Shown here one piece after another: positions 1 through 7,528 of a stretch of 56,638 nt of DNA (position 1 is its first letter; every line of letters begins with the position of its first letter). Made by a program: the position numbers and the translations under genes. A model generated the notes under the pieces. The model did not search any database. It was not told the origin of the DNA and worked only from the letters and a program-made list of their open reading frames with translations. The DNA is from an uncultured Flammeovirgaceae bacterium. GTDB taxonomy: Bacteria; Bacteroidota; Bacteroidia; Cytophagales; Cyclobacteriaceae. The stretch lies in the NCBI GenBank assembly GCA_937884755.1, contig CAKZYJ010000522.1, positions 1-56,638 on the forward strand, read 5' to 3'.

Positions 1-20
1 GCAAAAGTAGCTAAAAACTA

Positions 21-809
21 CTATTTATAAACTATTTTTGTCTCAGTGTTTACTTTCAAGTACAATAGAACTAGTTGAGATGAAGAATCAGCTGCAAGTT
101 TTGCGTAAATTTTTTCAATGCTTTTAAATTCTGCTTCATGACCATGGCCACTTCCAAAATTATTTCTTAATTCTGCTATTCCCTGAACAATAGTAGAAAG
201 ACCACCTAAAATTTTTAATATAGCTCTCTCAGCTACATCATTATTATGCAAATCATCAGGAATAAATTTTAAAAGTTTATTAGTTTCCTTCACTATCCGG
301 CCAACATCCCAGTTTCTGTCGATTTCAATACCTTTGTCCAGTAAAATAGTTTTACAGACCGTCTCTATCAATTCTTTTGCTATTCCAATAGTCAAATGAG
401 GGTTATCATTTATATTATCATCCATAAGTCTTACCTGCTTTCTGACGTATTCATCATTTAGAATTGTGACAATCTTATCAGAATTTTTCCCTCTATCTCT
501 GTTATACTTTGTCTTACCAGGAAGCCAGAGAACTTCTTTTATAAGAATACCTTCTGTAAATGACAGCTCCTTTGCTGTTTCTTCAATCTTTGAAGTTAGG
601 TCTTCATAATCTTTTAATTTCACATAAAATTTTGCAGGGGTCAAAATGTGAGCATCATAAAAGTGTACCTCCTTATCTAAGTTACTCAAACTGAAGGCGA
701 CATCTACATAATCCAGTTTCAAATCGCACTCATTTATAAATTCTGCAGCAGCCTCTTCCTCTGTATCCATTAACCAACCAAAAATTCTATCTTTTAGGTC
801 TTCTTCCAT
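21..809 (-). CDS. Abortive-infection C-terminal (Abi-C) family protein
   Basis: 262 residues, no signal peptide or membrane segment, so probably cytoplasmic. The C-terminal half (about residues 135-240) has the look of the Abi-C domain: a helical block beginning LTIGIAKELIETVCKTIL, then a segment on WDVGRIVKE, and a closing helix with AELRNNFGSGHGH, the RNxxG-H pattern typical of this family. The N-terminal ~130 residues are not recognised. Family members are often annotated as phage-abortive-infection proteins, but the biochemical role is mostly unknown, so defence is only an inference. The gene is visibly more A+T-rich than the catabolic genes further right. Its start lies about 20 nt downstream of a GTTAGGC motif like an attC end, which suggests it is a mobile cassette gene. 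Family call fairly sure, function not. Confidence 0.75.
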   Translation of the reverse strand: MEEDLKDRIFGWLMDTEEEAAAEFINECDLKLDYVDVAFSLSNLDKEVHFYDAHILTPAKFYVKLKDYEDLTSKIEETAKELSFTEGILIKEVLWLPGKTKYNRDRGKNSDKIVTILNDEYVRKQVRLMDDNINDNPHLTIGIAKELIETVCKTILLDKGIEIDRNWDVGRIVKETNKLLKFIPDDLHNNDVAERAILKILGGLSTIVQGIAELRNNFGSGHGHEAEFKSIEKIYAKLAADSSSQLVLLYLKVNTETKIVYK

Positions 810-820
810 TTCTAGATTTT

Positions 821-853
821 GTTGTGCCTAACTAATTGATGACGGCAATCCGT
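821..853 (-). other. attC-like 3' end just upstream of the Abi-type gene
   Basis: Read on the minus strand, GTTAGGC (826-832) matches the GTTRRRY core of integron attC right ends. It lies just upstream of the ATG at 809, as in cassette arrays. A short GACGG/CCGTC hairpin (about 841-854) precedes it, but no full-length attC stem is visible, so this is at best a half or degraded site. It abuts the left end of repeat copy 1. Confidence 0.3.
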
Positions 854-1343
854 CTCCACTATCCGCCGATAATGGGTGGGTAATGGAGATAAGTCTCCGT
901 TATTTTTCTATATCTGCTCATAGTAGTCTGCAGCGCTTGCAGTTTAAGGCATATAATTTAGTTAAGCCCAACTGAATATACGGATACAACTTACAAAATA
1001 CTTAGTGAACCTTCCTGACGCTGCACTAAGAAAAAATAAATCAAATCTGCCAACATCAGTACTGATCTAAGCAGATCAGTCTCGATGTAGACCAACATTG
1101 GTACTGATCCACACAGATATGTAAGATTGTTGTTCGCATCGACACTGATCCGGGTATTTCTGCGGTAGTGGGTGCTCCCGGGAGAAGTTGACCAGAGCAG
1201 TAGCCGGGTTGTCAAGATGGCGCTTAAGAATGATCCGCAGTTGCTGAAGGTACTTAGCATTGTAGTTACGGCTAAATAAGAATCATCTCTGACGGTGCAA
1301 ACAGCAGCTAATTTGAAAGGGACTGTTGAAAAGGTACAGAGGT
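854..1343 (+). repeat. Diverged direct repeat, copy 1, with relic ORF
   Basis: This stretch aligns end to end with 4297-4800 in the same orientation. Both copies begin near TATCCRCCGATAATGGGTGGG and end with the same GGGACTGTTGAAAAGGTACAG-type stretch. A degenerate plus-strand reading frame can be followed through both (conserved WVLPG, then KMAL-x-x-DPQLL and VVTAK). In this copy it is broken by in-frame stops, for example after VFLR and after VTAK. It may be a decayed insertion sequence or another dispersed element; I do not recognise the protein. The minus-strand ORF at 991-1260 is only the shadow of this relic. Confidence 0.6.
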
Positions 1344-1415
1344 TCGGTGAAAATGCGGGGCACGCTTAGTGGGCAGCGATATTTTGCACTTTATTGGGCG
1401 TATATGATTGTTTTA

Positions 1416-2096
1416 TTATTGATGCCCATTGAAATAGCCGTATAATTGATATACGAACAAACCGATCCCGGCAAGTACTAAGTACCAGTTCACGGCCTTG
1501 TAAAAAGCCGGAAACTGTTTGCGTTTCCGCGAAAGCGTAATAATAAAAACAATAGGAATCAATGCCAGCACCTGCCCTACTTCTACCCCCAAATTAAAGC
1601 ACAGAATTTTTGCTAGAAACTGTTCTGTTCCCAGGTCAAAAGACTGTAATCGGGTAGAAAGCCCGAAGCCATGAATCAAGCCAAAAATACCCACCATGAA
1701 CAGCAAATTAGGCGATATTATTTTGAGCTTTTCAAAACCGCCCAGGTTTTCAAAGCCCTTGTACAAAACACTCAGGGCGATAACGGCATCTACTAAGTGC
1801 TCATTGGCCGTAATGCCAGCATAGGTTGCACCGATCAAGGTAATGCAGTGCCCTACGGTGAACACGGTGATGAACTTCAAAATGTCCGTAAAACTGCTCA
1901 GGTAGAAGACAACACCGGCTAGAAAAAGTAAGTGATCGTAACCAGTGAGCATGTGGGTGGCGCCTACCTGAATATAAGCCCAAAGACCACCGTTACGTAA
2001 AAGCTCCTGGTCGGCATTGGAAACATCGTGGGCGAAGCCTAAAAGCGGAACGAATAATAGCAACAGCGTCAGCGCTCTTCTTAAATTCATCTGCAT
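1416..2096 (-). CDS. HupE/UreJ-type membrane protein
   Basis: 226 residues with a cleavable signal peptide ending near FAHD, followed by about six hydrophobic segments. The family hallmark is visible: GATHMLTGYDHLLFLAGV (residues about 45-62), with His and Asp in the first membrane helix, and a second His in VFTVGHCITL. A further HGFGLS motif follows. HupE/UreJ proteins are associated with nickel or cobalt handling, and this long Bacteroidota version is often annotated as HupE/UreJ_2. It starts 2 nt downstream of the His-rich DUF4198 gene, so the two are surely co-transcribed. Inferred role: inner-membrane metal transport partner. MQMNL could also start at the second Met. No terminator was recognised in 1344-1415. 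Confidence 0.8.
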   Translation of the reverse strand: MQMNLRRALTLLLLFVPLLGFAHDVSNADQELLRNGGLWAYIQVGATHMLTGYDHLLFLAGVVFYLSSFTDILKFITVFTVGHCITLIGATYAGITANEHLVDAVIALSVLYKGFENLGGFEKLKIISPNLLFMVGIFGLIHGFGLSTRLQSFDLGTEQFLAKILCFNLGVEVGQVLALIPIVFIITLSRKRKQFPAFYKAVNWYLVLAGIGLFVYQLYGYFNGHQ

Positions 2097-2098
2097 TG

Positions 2099-3160
2099 CT
2101 AGTTGCTTTTTCTAAAGACGAAGAACAACACTCCTATGATCAGCACGCTGCCCAGTATAAAAACCCAAGTGGGAATGCCTTCCTCATGATCGTGATTATG
2201 CGTATGGGTGCCTGGACCGTGCTGGTGGGTTACTTCAAACGTCAGTGTCGCCCATTTAGACCGATGCGTTAATTCATCGCTATCAGTAACATTAACCATA
2301 TGAATAGTTCGTAGGTAGTAGATGCCGTCTTCGGGTAAATCTACCGCAACGATGCCCTGGCTATTGGTGCGTAATTGCTGACCGCTGGTATGCGTATGCG
2401 CTTCTCCGGACTCGTGCGAATGCTCATGGTCACCGTCATCATGTGCATGATCGTGCGAGTGTGTTTCCCCGTCGTGTTTGTGGCTGTGGTCGTCGTGCGA
2501 ATGTGAGTGGCCGGTGCTAAGGTAGTCGGCGTAGACTAGCTGGTTCGGTAGTGGCTCACCATCCAGCAGCAGTTGCACTTCAAGCTTTTCACCACTGTAA
2601 TTGTCGTAAGGATTGGCTTGGGGAACAAACTCGATAGGGTAGCCTAATACAGTGTTCCAGTCGTTGGTCTTGACATCACCCACCTGATAGATAGCTTTTA
2701 CATGTTTTTCATAACTCTCCACCGAATTTTGATCCAACAGGTTATTATCAGTTCGGTATTCTAGCATATCCAAAACACCGTCGTGCTCGAGGTAGCTATT
2801 GAAATCATCGGCAGTAAGTTCTAGTATCCTAGCTTTAGTAGAGACGCCAGCTACATAAGTTCCTGCTTCAGCAGTGTTGAAGGTCAGTTGCGTAATGGTG
2901 CTGTCTTGATCTTGCCATTGGCCCGAGTCTATGGCTACTCTTTCTCCTTGAGCGATAACCGAAGCGTCCGACATACGATCCCGCGTAATGATATTTTCGC
3001 TACTCTCAAAAGTCCCGTTGTATAGGCTCAAGGTCGCTTCTTGATTAGGCCGTAAGAAGTAAGTTTCCATTTTAAGATACAGATCGTGACTGCATAATAG
3101 CGTTAGGGTAAACAGCAGATAAAAGGATTTATAAAATTTATCTCTAAAGTTTTTGATCAT
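2099..3160 (-). CDS. DUF4198-type protein with His-rich loop and C-terminal anchor
   Basis: 353 residues. An N-terminal hydrophobic segment (about 12-25, ending LLCSHDLYLK) is followed by a DUF4198-like region; the HDLYLK...FLRP opening is typical of this family of periplasmic metal-uptake-associated proteins. Residues about 218-257 are a loop extremely rich in His and Asp, and a second His cluster occurs at about 312-325. A single membrane helix (about 330-349) ends in FRKSN, giving a C-terminal anchor with the His-rich part outside the cytoplasm. It is the first gene of a two-gene unit with the HupE-like protein. Binding of a divalent metal such as nickel, cobalt, copper or zinc is inferred from the His runs; the metal cannot be told from sequence. 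Confidence 0.75.
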   Translation of the reverse strand: MIKNFRDKFYKSFYLLFTLTLLCSHDLYLKMETYFLRPNQEATLSLYNGTFESSENIITRDRMSDASVIAQGERVAIDSGQWQDQDSTITQLTFNTAEAGTYVAGVSTKARILELTADDFNSYLEHDGVLDMLEYRTDNNLLDQNSVESYEKHVKAIYQVGDVKTNDWNTVLGYPIEFVPQANPYDNYSGEKLEVQLLLDGEPLPNQLVYADYLSTGHSHSHDDHSHKHDGETHSHDHAHDDGDHEHSHESGEAHTHTSGQQLRTNSQGIVAVDLPEDGIYYLRTIHMVNVTDSDELTHRSKWATLTFEVTHQHGPGTHTHNHDHEEGIPTWVFILGSVLIIGVLFFVFRKSN

Positions 3161-3218
3161 TACTCCTGTATTTGGTTCAATTTCATATTTTGAAGTTGGT
3201 AGTTCATTTTTTGGTTCA

Positions 3219-3302
3219 TTACGCGCAACGGCTCGGCTAACATGCGCAGCTTGGGCCAGTGTGCTGACCTAAAGCGGCTGTAGATGCTCGCCATTGTTGG
3301 CG
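3219..3302 (-). repeat. Imperfect palindrome resembling an attC site (site c)
   Basis: Read on the minus strand it runs from CGCCAAC to CCGTTGCGCGTAAT. The outer arms CCAAC and GTTG are complementary, and inner arms (around CTACAGC and GCTGCGCATG) pair imperfectly around a roughly 20 nt loop. The right end resembles that of the site at 3798-3870 (GCCGTTGGCGGTAAT), which argues for a repeated recombination-site-like element. The 3' end of the preceding gene, including its stop, lies inside it. Confidence 0.4.
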
Positions 3303-3788
3303 ATAGTTATTTTTTCCTAAATGTAGGATGTTTTTTTTACACTCAATTAAACTGCTCAGTTGCATTTTACTGATAAAGTCAAAATCCCTATTACTACCAG
3401 GACTTATTATAGTATTAATTTGAAGGTACTCTTTTGAGGAAGTGTTCGAGAGAATCATCAATCTATTTTCTCCTACACTTATATTTTCTTCCCAGTTTCT
3501 AGGAACAAGAAGATTGGAAATTCTTAGAATATCTTTATTTGAGAATACTGTTGAATCAGCTTGAAATACGAGATCGTTAATTTTTATTTTATACAGAACA
3601 CATTTATTTCTTTTGCTTTTTTGTCCGACGGAGCAATCACAAAAACCATGACCAATCTTTTCTAAAATATTGAGGTCGACTACGTATAAATCTGTTATTG
3701 ATAGTTCAAATTTCACTGGTGATCTACTTTCCTGACATACCCCTAGGTAGGTTTGAAGTAGAATTATTAAGGTTAGTATTTTTTTCAT
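3237..3788 (-). CDS. Secreted hypothetical protein (cassette-like)
   Basis: 183 residues. I placed the start at the ATG at 3788 because it gives a clean signal peptide (MKKILTLIILLQTYLGVCQ); the open frame extends upstream only through a palindrome. The mature part has Cys pairs (FCDCSVG and KCVLYK) and looks beta-rich. No known family is recognised. The last ~20 codons run into the palindrome at 3219-3302, so the true ancestral C-terminus was probably near HLGKNNY. The gene is more A+T-rich than its neighbours. Together with the palindromes on both sides this fits a mobile cassette carrying a single secreted protein. Confidence 0.55.
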   Translation of the reverse strand: MKKILTLIILLQTYLGVCQESRSPVKFELSITDLYVVDLNILEKIGHGFCDCSVGQKSKRNKCVLYKIKINDLVFQADSTVFSNKDILRISNLLVPRNWEENISVGENRLMILSNTSSKEYLQINTIISPGSNRDFDFISKMQLSSLIECKKNILHLGKNNYRQQWRASTAALGQHTGPSCAC

Positions 3789-3797
3789 TTCAGAATT

Positions 3798-3870
3798 ACC
3801 GCCAACGGCCTTGCTATGAAGCGTTGCTGTCCCATAGTGCAGCAATGATTTCATAGCTCTTGTTGCCACT
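3798..3870 (-). repeat. Strong imperfect palindrome resembling an attC site (site b)
   Basis: On the minus strand: GGCAAC ... GCTATGAA ... TTGCTG, a ten-base loop, then CAGCAA ... TTCATAGC ... GTTGGC. The 8 bp pair GCTATGAA/TTCATAGC and the 6 bp pair TTGCTG/CAGCAA are perfect, separated by unpaired bases. The outer CAAC/GTTG ends pair as attC R boxes do. It sits exactly between two short A+T-rich genes read in the same direction, 6 nt after the stop of one and 9 nt before the start of the next. No palindrome of this kind was seen in the ordinary operons of the window. Confidence 0.5.
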
Positions 3871-3876
3871 CGTTGT

Positions 3877-4257
3877 TTAATTCTCAGTTATTAACTTGTT
3901 AAGTTTAATTTCTACTCTGTCCGTACAATCTCTATCTCTCATAAGTTTTAGGGAATCACTCTGAAAACAAACCCATTTGTCGTTTATAACTCCCTTTGAG
4001 CGGTAAAAGTCAATCTCATCATCATATTGAAAGTATATGGTATCATTAGAGAGTGTATATGTTCCAGTCTTGGGCTTATCCCTTCTTCCAAATTTTAAAT
4101 CAAAAGAATTATCTTGATAAAGGTCAAGATAAACCCAACCAATCGGAGCCTCTCGGTCAGCTCTCAAGACTGGTATTCTGTTTTCGTCTTTTTCCTTGAC
4201 CTTACTTGCACAGCTTGTACAAATTAAAAGAACAATAAATATCAATATCGTCTTCAT
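3877..4257 (-). CDS. Small lipoprotein of unknown function (cassette-like)
   Basis: 126 residues with a clear lipoprotein signal: hydrophobic helix then CTSC at about residues 13-16, followed by Lys/Glu-rich linker. The body contains LYQDNSFDLKFG and TGTYTLSNDTIYF, the pattern of small beta-rich Bacteroidota lipoproteins in which a response or cost term is compared with a threshold; no named family is assigned. The gene is bounded by a GTTGCC-ended short palindrome upstream (4266-4294) and the strong palindrome at 3798-3870 downstream. It is A+T-rich. Likely a mobile cassette gene. Confidence 0.6.
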   Translation of the reverse strand: MKTILIFIVLLICTSCASKVKEKDENRIPVLRADREAPIGWVYLDLYQDNSFDLKFGRRDKPKTGTYTLSNDTIYFQYDDEIDFYRSKGVINDKWVCFQSDSLKLMRDRDCTDRVEIKLNKLITEN

Positions 4258-4265
4258 TCAATTAA

Positions 4266-4294
4266 TGTGTGGCAACAATTGCATAATTGCAACT
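4266..4294 (-). other. Partial attC-like end upstream of the small lipoprotein
   Basis: Minus-strand sequence AGTTGCAATTATGCAATTGTTGCC, carrying a CAATT/AATTG stem and ending in GTTGCC, lies just upstream of the ATG at 4257. The GTTGCC end is comparable with GTTGGC and GTTGCG at the neighbouring sites. It directly joins repeat copy 2. The full left half of a site is not visible, so the call is tentative. Confidence 0.25.
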
Positions 4295-4296
4295 AG

Positions 4297-4800
4297 TTTC
4301 CGCTATCCACCGATAATGGGTGGGTAACAGAGATGATTCTCTGTTTTTTTTGCTATATCTGTTCGTTTAAGTCCGCGACGCGTAGTCCGTGGCGCATAGT
4401 TTAAGACACATAATCTAGTTAAGCCTAATACCATAAACGGAAGCCAACTTACAAAATACCTGCTTAACCTTGCTGGTGTTGCACCAAGAAAAAAACTACC
4501 TACGGCTAGCATTGGGGATGATTGAAGCTGCACAGTGCTTATGTCAGCCAACATCAGTGCCAAGTATTGAGTATATGTAAGATTATCACCCTCATTGGTA
4601 CTGATCCAGGTAATTCTGCCGTGGTGGGTGCTACCAGGGGCAATTGATCTGAGTAGTAGCCGGATTGCCAAGATGGCGCTTGAGGATGATCCGCAGTTGC
4701 TGGAGGCACTCAGTATGGTGGTTACGGCTAAAATAAGAATCATCTTTGATGGTGCAGACAACAGCTAATTTGAAAGGGACTGTTGAAAAGGTACAGAGGT
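4297..4800 (+). repeat. Diverged direct repeat, copy 2, with better-preserved relic ORF
   Basis: Same orientation and near-full-length alignment with 854-1343. Here the plus-strand frame is longer and open from about 4592: it reads ILPWWVLPGAIDLSSSRIA and then KMALEDDPQLLEALSMVVTA, ending IIFDGADNS and a TAA at about 4767. The same segment in copy 1 has two stops, so both derive from one coding ancestor that is decaying. I do not recognise the family. The 152-residue minus-strand ORF at 4303-4761 is the antisense shadow of this relic. Each copy lies immediately upstream, in minus-strand terms, of a cassette-like gene. Confidence 0.6.
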
Positions 4801-4813
4801 AAGGTTTGACGGA

Positions 4814-4840
4814 AGGCTGCCGGGTTTTAGGCGGCCTTTT
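4814..4840 (+). terminator. Rho-independent terminator-like hairpin
   Basis: AGGCTGCC, an eight-base loop, then GGCGGCCT followed by TTTTGCTTTT. The stem has one mismatch. It lies right after repeat copy 2 and before the next plus-strand gene. Confidence 0.6.
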
Positions 4841-4906
4841 GCTTTTATTTTAATGGTGGGTAAACAATCCGTTTACGCTCAACTATTCACCTTAAACAAA
4901 ACTCCC

Positions 4907-5116
4907 ATGAACGCAAAATCCGTCGCTGACCAATTGTCGCTTCTCAGCACCATTATCCACCATGCCAAAGACTGTCCCAAAATCCCCCAGCCCTCCGAAG
5001 AGTGGGAGTCGTATTCAGAAATGGTAATGCAGGCCGCCGCTGTGCTGGAGAAAATTCCTCATGTGCAAGATCCTGAAGTGCGTGTAACCCACAGTGCATT
5101 AGCTGATTGCCGATAG
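4907..5116 (+). CDS. Small hypothetical protein
   Basis: 69 residues from the internal ATG at 4907 (MNAKSVADQL). The frame is open back to an ATG at 4853, but the extra residues look non-coding and begin only 12 nt after a terminator. The product is soluble and mostly helical by composition, with the stretch SEEWESYSEMVMQAAAVLE. No known domain is recognised. A weak hairpin follows the stop. It stands alone between accessory DNA and an intergenic region; its reality rests only on codon character and size. Confidence 0.4.
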   Translation: MNAKSVADQLSLLSTIIHHAKDCPKIPQPSEEWESYSEMVMQAAAVLEKIPHVQDPEVRVTHSALADCR

Positions 5117-5119
5117 CAA

Positions 5120-5140
5120 AAAGCCAGAGGGCTTTGTTTG
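5120..5140 (+). terminator. Weak hairpin after the small hypothetical gene
   Basis: AAAGCC-AGAG-GGCTTT followed by GTTTGG, starting 3 nt after the stop codon at 5116. The stem is six pairs and the T-run is short, so termination is plausible but not certain. Confidence 0.35.
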
Positions 5141-5524
5141 GAGTCCTACCTTTTTACCGATAAGTAGGTTTCAACTTAGCTCACTAGGTAGTTGTGGTTA
5201 AATCCCCTAATCGCTTGTCCCTGACTTGAGAGTAGAGGTGCTTACGAAAGGGGAGAGCCTCTGTGAAACTCAGAGCGTATCAACTAAGCGTAGAAATTCT
5301 ATACCGATTAGCGGATAGTCGGCAATAGATTATCCTTTTTGTTAGCAATGAACAGGATGGGAATCAGGATGATGATCAGGCTCGCCATATTAATTTCCTT
5401 CATACAATAGCGGTAGCGGTTTGCCCAGTTTACAAACCACTCTCATAAAAATAAGAACGACTAATTAATTTCTCGAACAGAATAAGTAAGTACTGAGAGA
5501 GAAATAATTTACTATAGCTTGGAT
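5141..5524. other. Gene-free stretch
   Basis: No convincing reading frame, RNA gene or repeat is seen in these 384 nt. They separate the plus-strand small gene from the end of the minus-strand DUF937 gene. Confidence 0.5.
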
Positions 5525-6160
5525 CTACTTTCCGAAGAGTCCACCTAATAAGCCCCCTAGGCCACCTTTATTCTTATTGCCGCCCAGTACCATTCCGGCC
5601 ACATCATCCACTACGCTTCCATCGCCATCAGCATCCAAAACTTTTTCTAAGAAACTCTGTTCGTTTTTGGTTTGGCTACCGCCCAGCATTTCCCCGAGCA
5701 TACCTCCTAGATCGCCCTGAGAGTTCACGTTACCCTGCCGAGCCTGTTTACCTAACATTCCCATGAGAATGGGAGCGCCTACTTTAAGGATATTAGCTAC
5801 TGCTGCGGGGTCTAAACCTGCTTTCTGACCAATCACTTGCTCAACGCCTCTTTGTTTTTGACCTAAAACATGGCCTAAGATTTTTTCGCCATCGGTCTTT
5901 ACTGCTTCATCAACCCCACCACCAAACAAACCACCCAGGTTATCCAAGATACTACCATCGTGCTTGTTGTTTAGTGCATTCATCAGGCTTTGGGCACCCT
6001 CCGGATTCGCGGCGTTGCGCTCCATTGCTTTCATTAGTACAGGTAGTGCCATTGTTAGGGCACTGCCGGTCTTATCCTGGTCGGTTCCAGTTGAGCCTGA
6101 CACACCACTTACAATGGTCTTGCCCAAGTCAGAATTTAATAAATCTAAAATCCCTGTCAT
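5525..6160 (-). CDS. DUF937 family protein
   Basis: 211 residues, no signal peptide. The N-terminus has the DUF937 pattern: ILDLLNSDLGKTIVSGVSG, then GSALTMALPVLMKAMERNA, and later ILKVGAPILMGMLGKQ with the VLGQKQ...QKAGL block (residues about 90-140). The C-terminus is a Gly-rich tail ending GGLGGLLGGLFGK. DUF937/YidB-like proteins are widespread cytoplasmic proteins of unknown function. A DxDGDGSV segment (about 175-185) resembles a calcium-binding-type acidic loop, often seen in this family's Bacteroidota members. It is transcribed alone, downstream of the terminator that follows the RuBisCO-like gene. Confidence 0.8.
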   Translation of the reverse strand: MTGILDLLNSDLGKTIVSGVSGSTGTDQDKTGSALTMALPVLMKAMERNAANPEGAQSLMNALNNKHDGSILDNLGGLFGGGVDEAVKTDGEKILGHVLGQKQRGVEQVIGQKAGLDPAAVANILKVGAPILMGMLGKQARQGNVNSQGDLGGMLGEMLGGSQTKNEQSFLEKVLDADGDGSVVDDVAGMVLGGNKNKGGLGGLLGGLFGK

Positions 6161-6231
6161 TTTCTTATATTTTGGTTAGGTATTATTCTCAAAATATGAA
6201 AAAAAAGCTTTTGAAAGTAATGTGGAAGCAC

Positions 6232-6256
6232 AAAAGCTCGCTAAACTGGAGCTTTT
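6232..6256 (-). terminator. Terminator after the RuBisCO-like gene
   Basis: Inverted repeat AAAAGCTC / GAGCTTTT (8 bp, nine-base loop). On the minus strand it starts 7 nt after the stop of the RuBisCO-like gene and ends in TTTT. Confidence 0.55.
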
Positions 6257-6262
6257 CTGTTG

Positions 6263-7528
6263 CTATCGGTTTCCGTATAGTTCAATGGCTTGACGGATTT
6301 CCTCGTGATCACCTTGCAGGTCGTAAATAGTTTGTCCCTTCATAGCTCCTTCCCAAGCCAACTGAATACTACGGACTCCAGCGGCTAACCCACCGGGATG
6401 GCCAGTAATGCCTCCCCCGCAGAGGTACATCAAATCTACACTCTGGATAGCCTCGTAAGTATCGTACGCCTGCTCCGCCCATTGCCCCGATGAAATTACG
6501 GGCGTTACCGGATACCCACCTCCCTGCGGACTAAGGCAAGCTTTAATAGAGCGGATGACGGACTCATCCGTCTCACAGAACTTATTGCGGATGCCGTTGG
6601 TGTGAATATGATCGGCTCCGGCCAGGGAGAAGATCGTTTGGAAAGCTGAAAATTCCAGCCCGATAGCTTCGGAACGGGAATACAACCCCCAGCCGTTGCG
6701 GTGCCCATGAATGGGCAACTGGCTGTGCTGCCGCAGTTTGGCTATACCGCTAATACCTACCCAGTTGAGACTAGCCATCACACAGGTACCACCTTGCTTC
6801 AGCACGTAGTCGTGGCGGCGCAGCATATCGTCAATATCTCCGCTGAGGTTAAAGGCAAATATAGGTTTTTTACCGTGCCGGTCAGCGTAGCGATTGATTA
6901 CCGCCATCACCGCGTCTACCCGCCGCTCGAAGGGCGAGTGGGGTGAGTCCCCCATCAGTTCATCGTCCTTAATAAAATCCAGTCCGGCCTCAATCAAGGT
7001 TTCTACCTGTTGGGCGGTCTGCTCCGGACTAAGCCCTACGCTGGGTTTAATAATGGTGCCAATGATGGGCCGGTCTGGCATTCCAATTAGCTCCCTTGTT
7101 CCCTGAGTGCCGAACTGGGTGCCGGGATAGGCCTGCCGGAATGCATCGGGTAAGGTAATATCCAGTAGCTTAAGCGCTGAGAAAGGAGCCAACTCAAACA
7201 AATTACCAGCTACGGTAGCCATCAGGTTAGAGAGATTGGTTCCTACATTTTCCAGTGGCCAAGAGAGCGTAACTTTAGCCTGCTGATAAGTGGGGCTAGT
7301 CTCACCTCTCGGCACCCTGGTTCCCGGTAGCGAAGGTTGACTAGTTTCTCCAATTACCTCAATACTTTCAATATGAGCTGCGTGCCTCTCTTTCAGTTCG
7401 TCCGTTTCTCCCGGAGTCTTCACGAAGGTACCGGACGACTGTTCTCCCGCCATAATTTCCGATGCCTGCTCCAGCAGAAAAGCGGTTTCAATTAGATAGG
7501 TGGCGCGGATGGGACGAGAAGTGTTCAT
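6263..7528 (-). CDS. Form IV RuBisCO-like protein (RLP)
   Basis: 421 residues, the usual size for a RuBisCO large-chain homologue. Recognisable elements in order: GTIIKPSVGLS (first active-site Lys kept, but the second Lys of KPK is Ser); GLDFIKDDE with the carbamylated Lys and the metal-binding Asp and Glu kept; IHGHRNG in place of the HRAMH segment; IRNKF with a loop-6-type Lys; VISSG; and GGGITGHPGG for the phosphate-binding glycines. Loss of KPK and the altered HR segment argue against true RuBisCO. Some RLPs act in apionate catabolism as decarboxylase or transcarboxylase on 3-oxo-isoapionate derivatives, others on methionine salvage intermediates; the sugar-importer context favours the former, as inference. 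It lies 100 nt downstream of the oxidoreductase gene. Confidence 0.85.
   Translation of the reverse strand: MNTSRPIRATYLIETAFLLEQASEIMAGEQSSGTFVKTPGETDELKERHAAHIESIEVIGETSQPSLPGTRVPRGETSPTYQQAKVTLSWPLENVGTNLSNLMATVAGNLFELAPFSALKLLDITLPDAFRQAYPGTQFGTQGTRELIGMPDRPIIGTIIKPSVGLSPEQTAQQVETLIEAGLDFIKDDELMGDSPHSPFERRVDAVMAVINRYADRHGKKPIFAFNLSGDIDDMLRRHDYVLKQGGTCVMASLNWVGISGIAKLRQHSQLPIHGHRNGWGLYSRSEAIGLEFSAFQTIFSLAGADHIHTNGIRNKFCETDESVIRSIKACLSPQGGGYPVTPVISSGQWAEQAYDTYEAIQSVDLMYLCGGGITGHPGGLAAGVRSIQLAWEGAMKGQTIYDLQGDHEEIRQAIELYGNR

Noticed and set aside
4303..4761. 152-codon minus-strand frame (and 991-1260) as a protein family
   Set aside because: Both are antisense to the decaying plus-strand relic of the repeat; the plus-strand reading looks like protein (DPQLL, WVLPG), the minus-strand one is Ser-rich antisense noise.
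6263..7528. True carbon-fixing RuBisCO
   Set aside because: Second active-site Lys of KPK and the HRAMH segment are altered; no phosphoribulokinase nearby.
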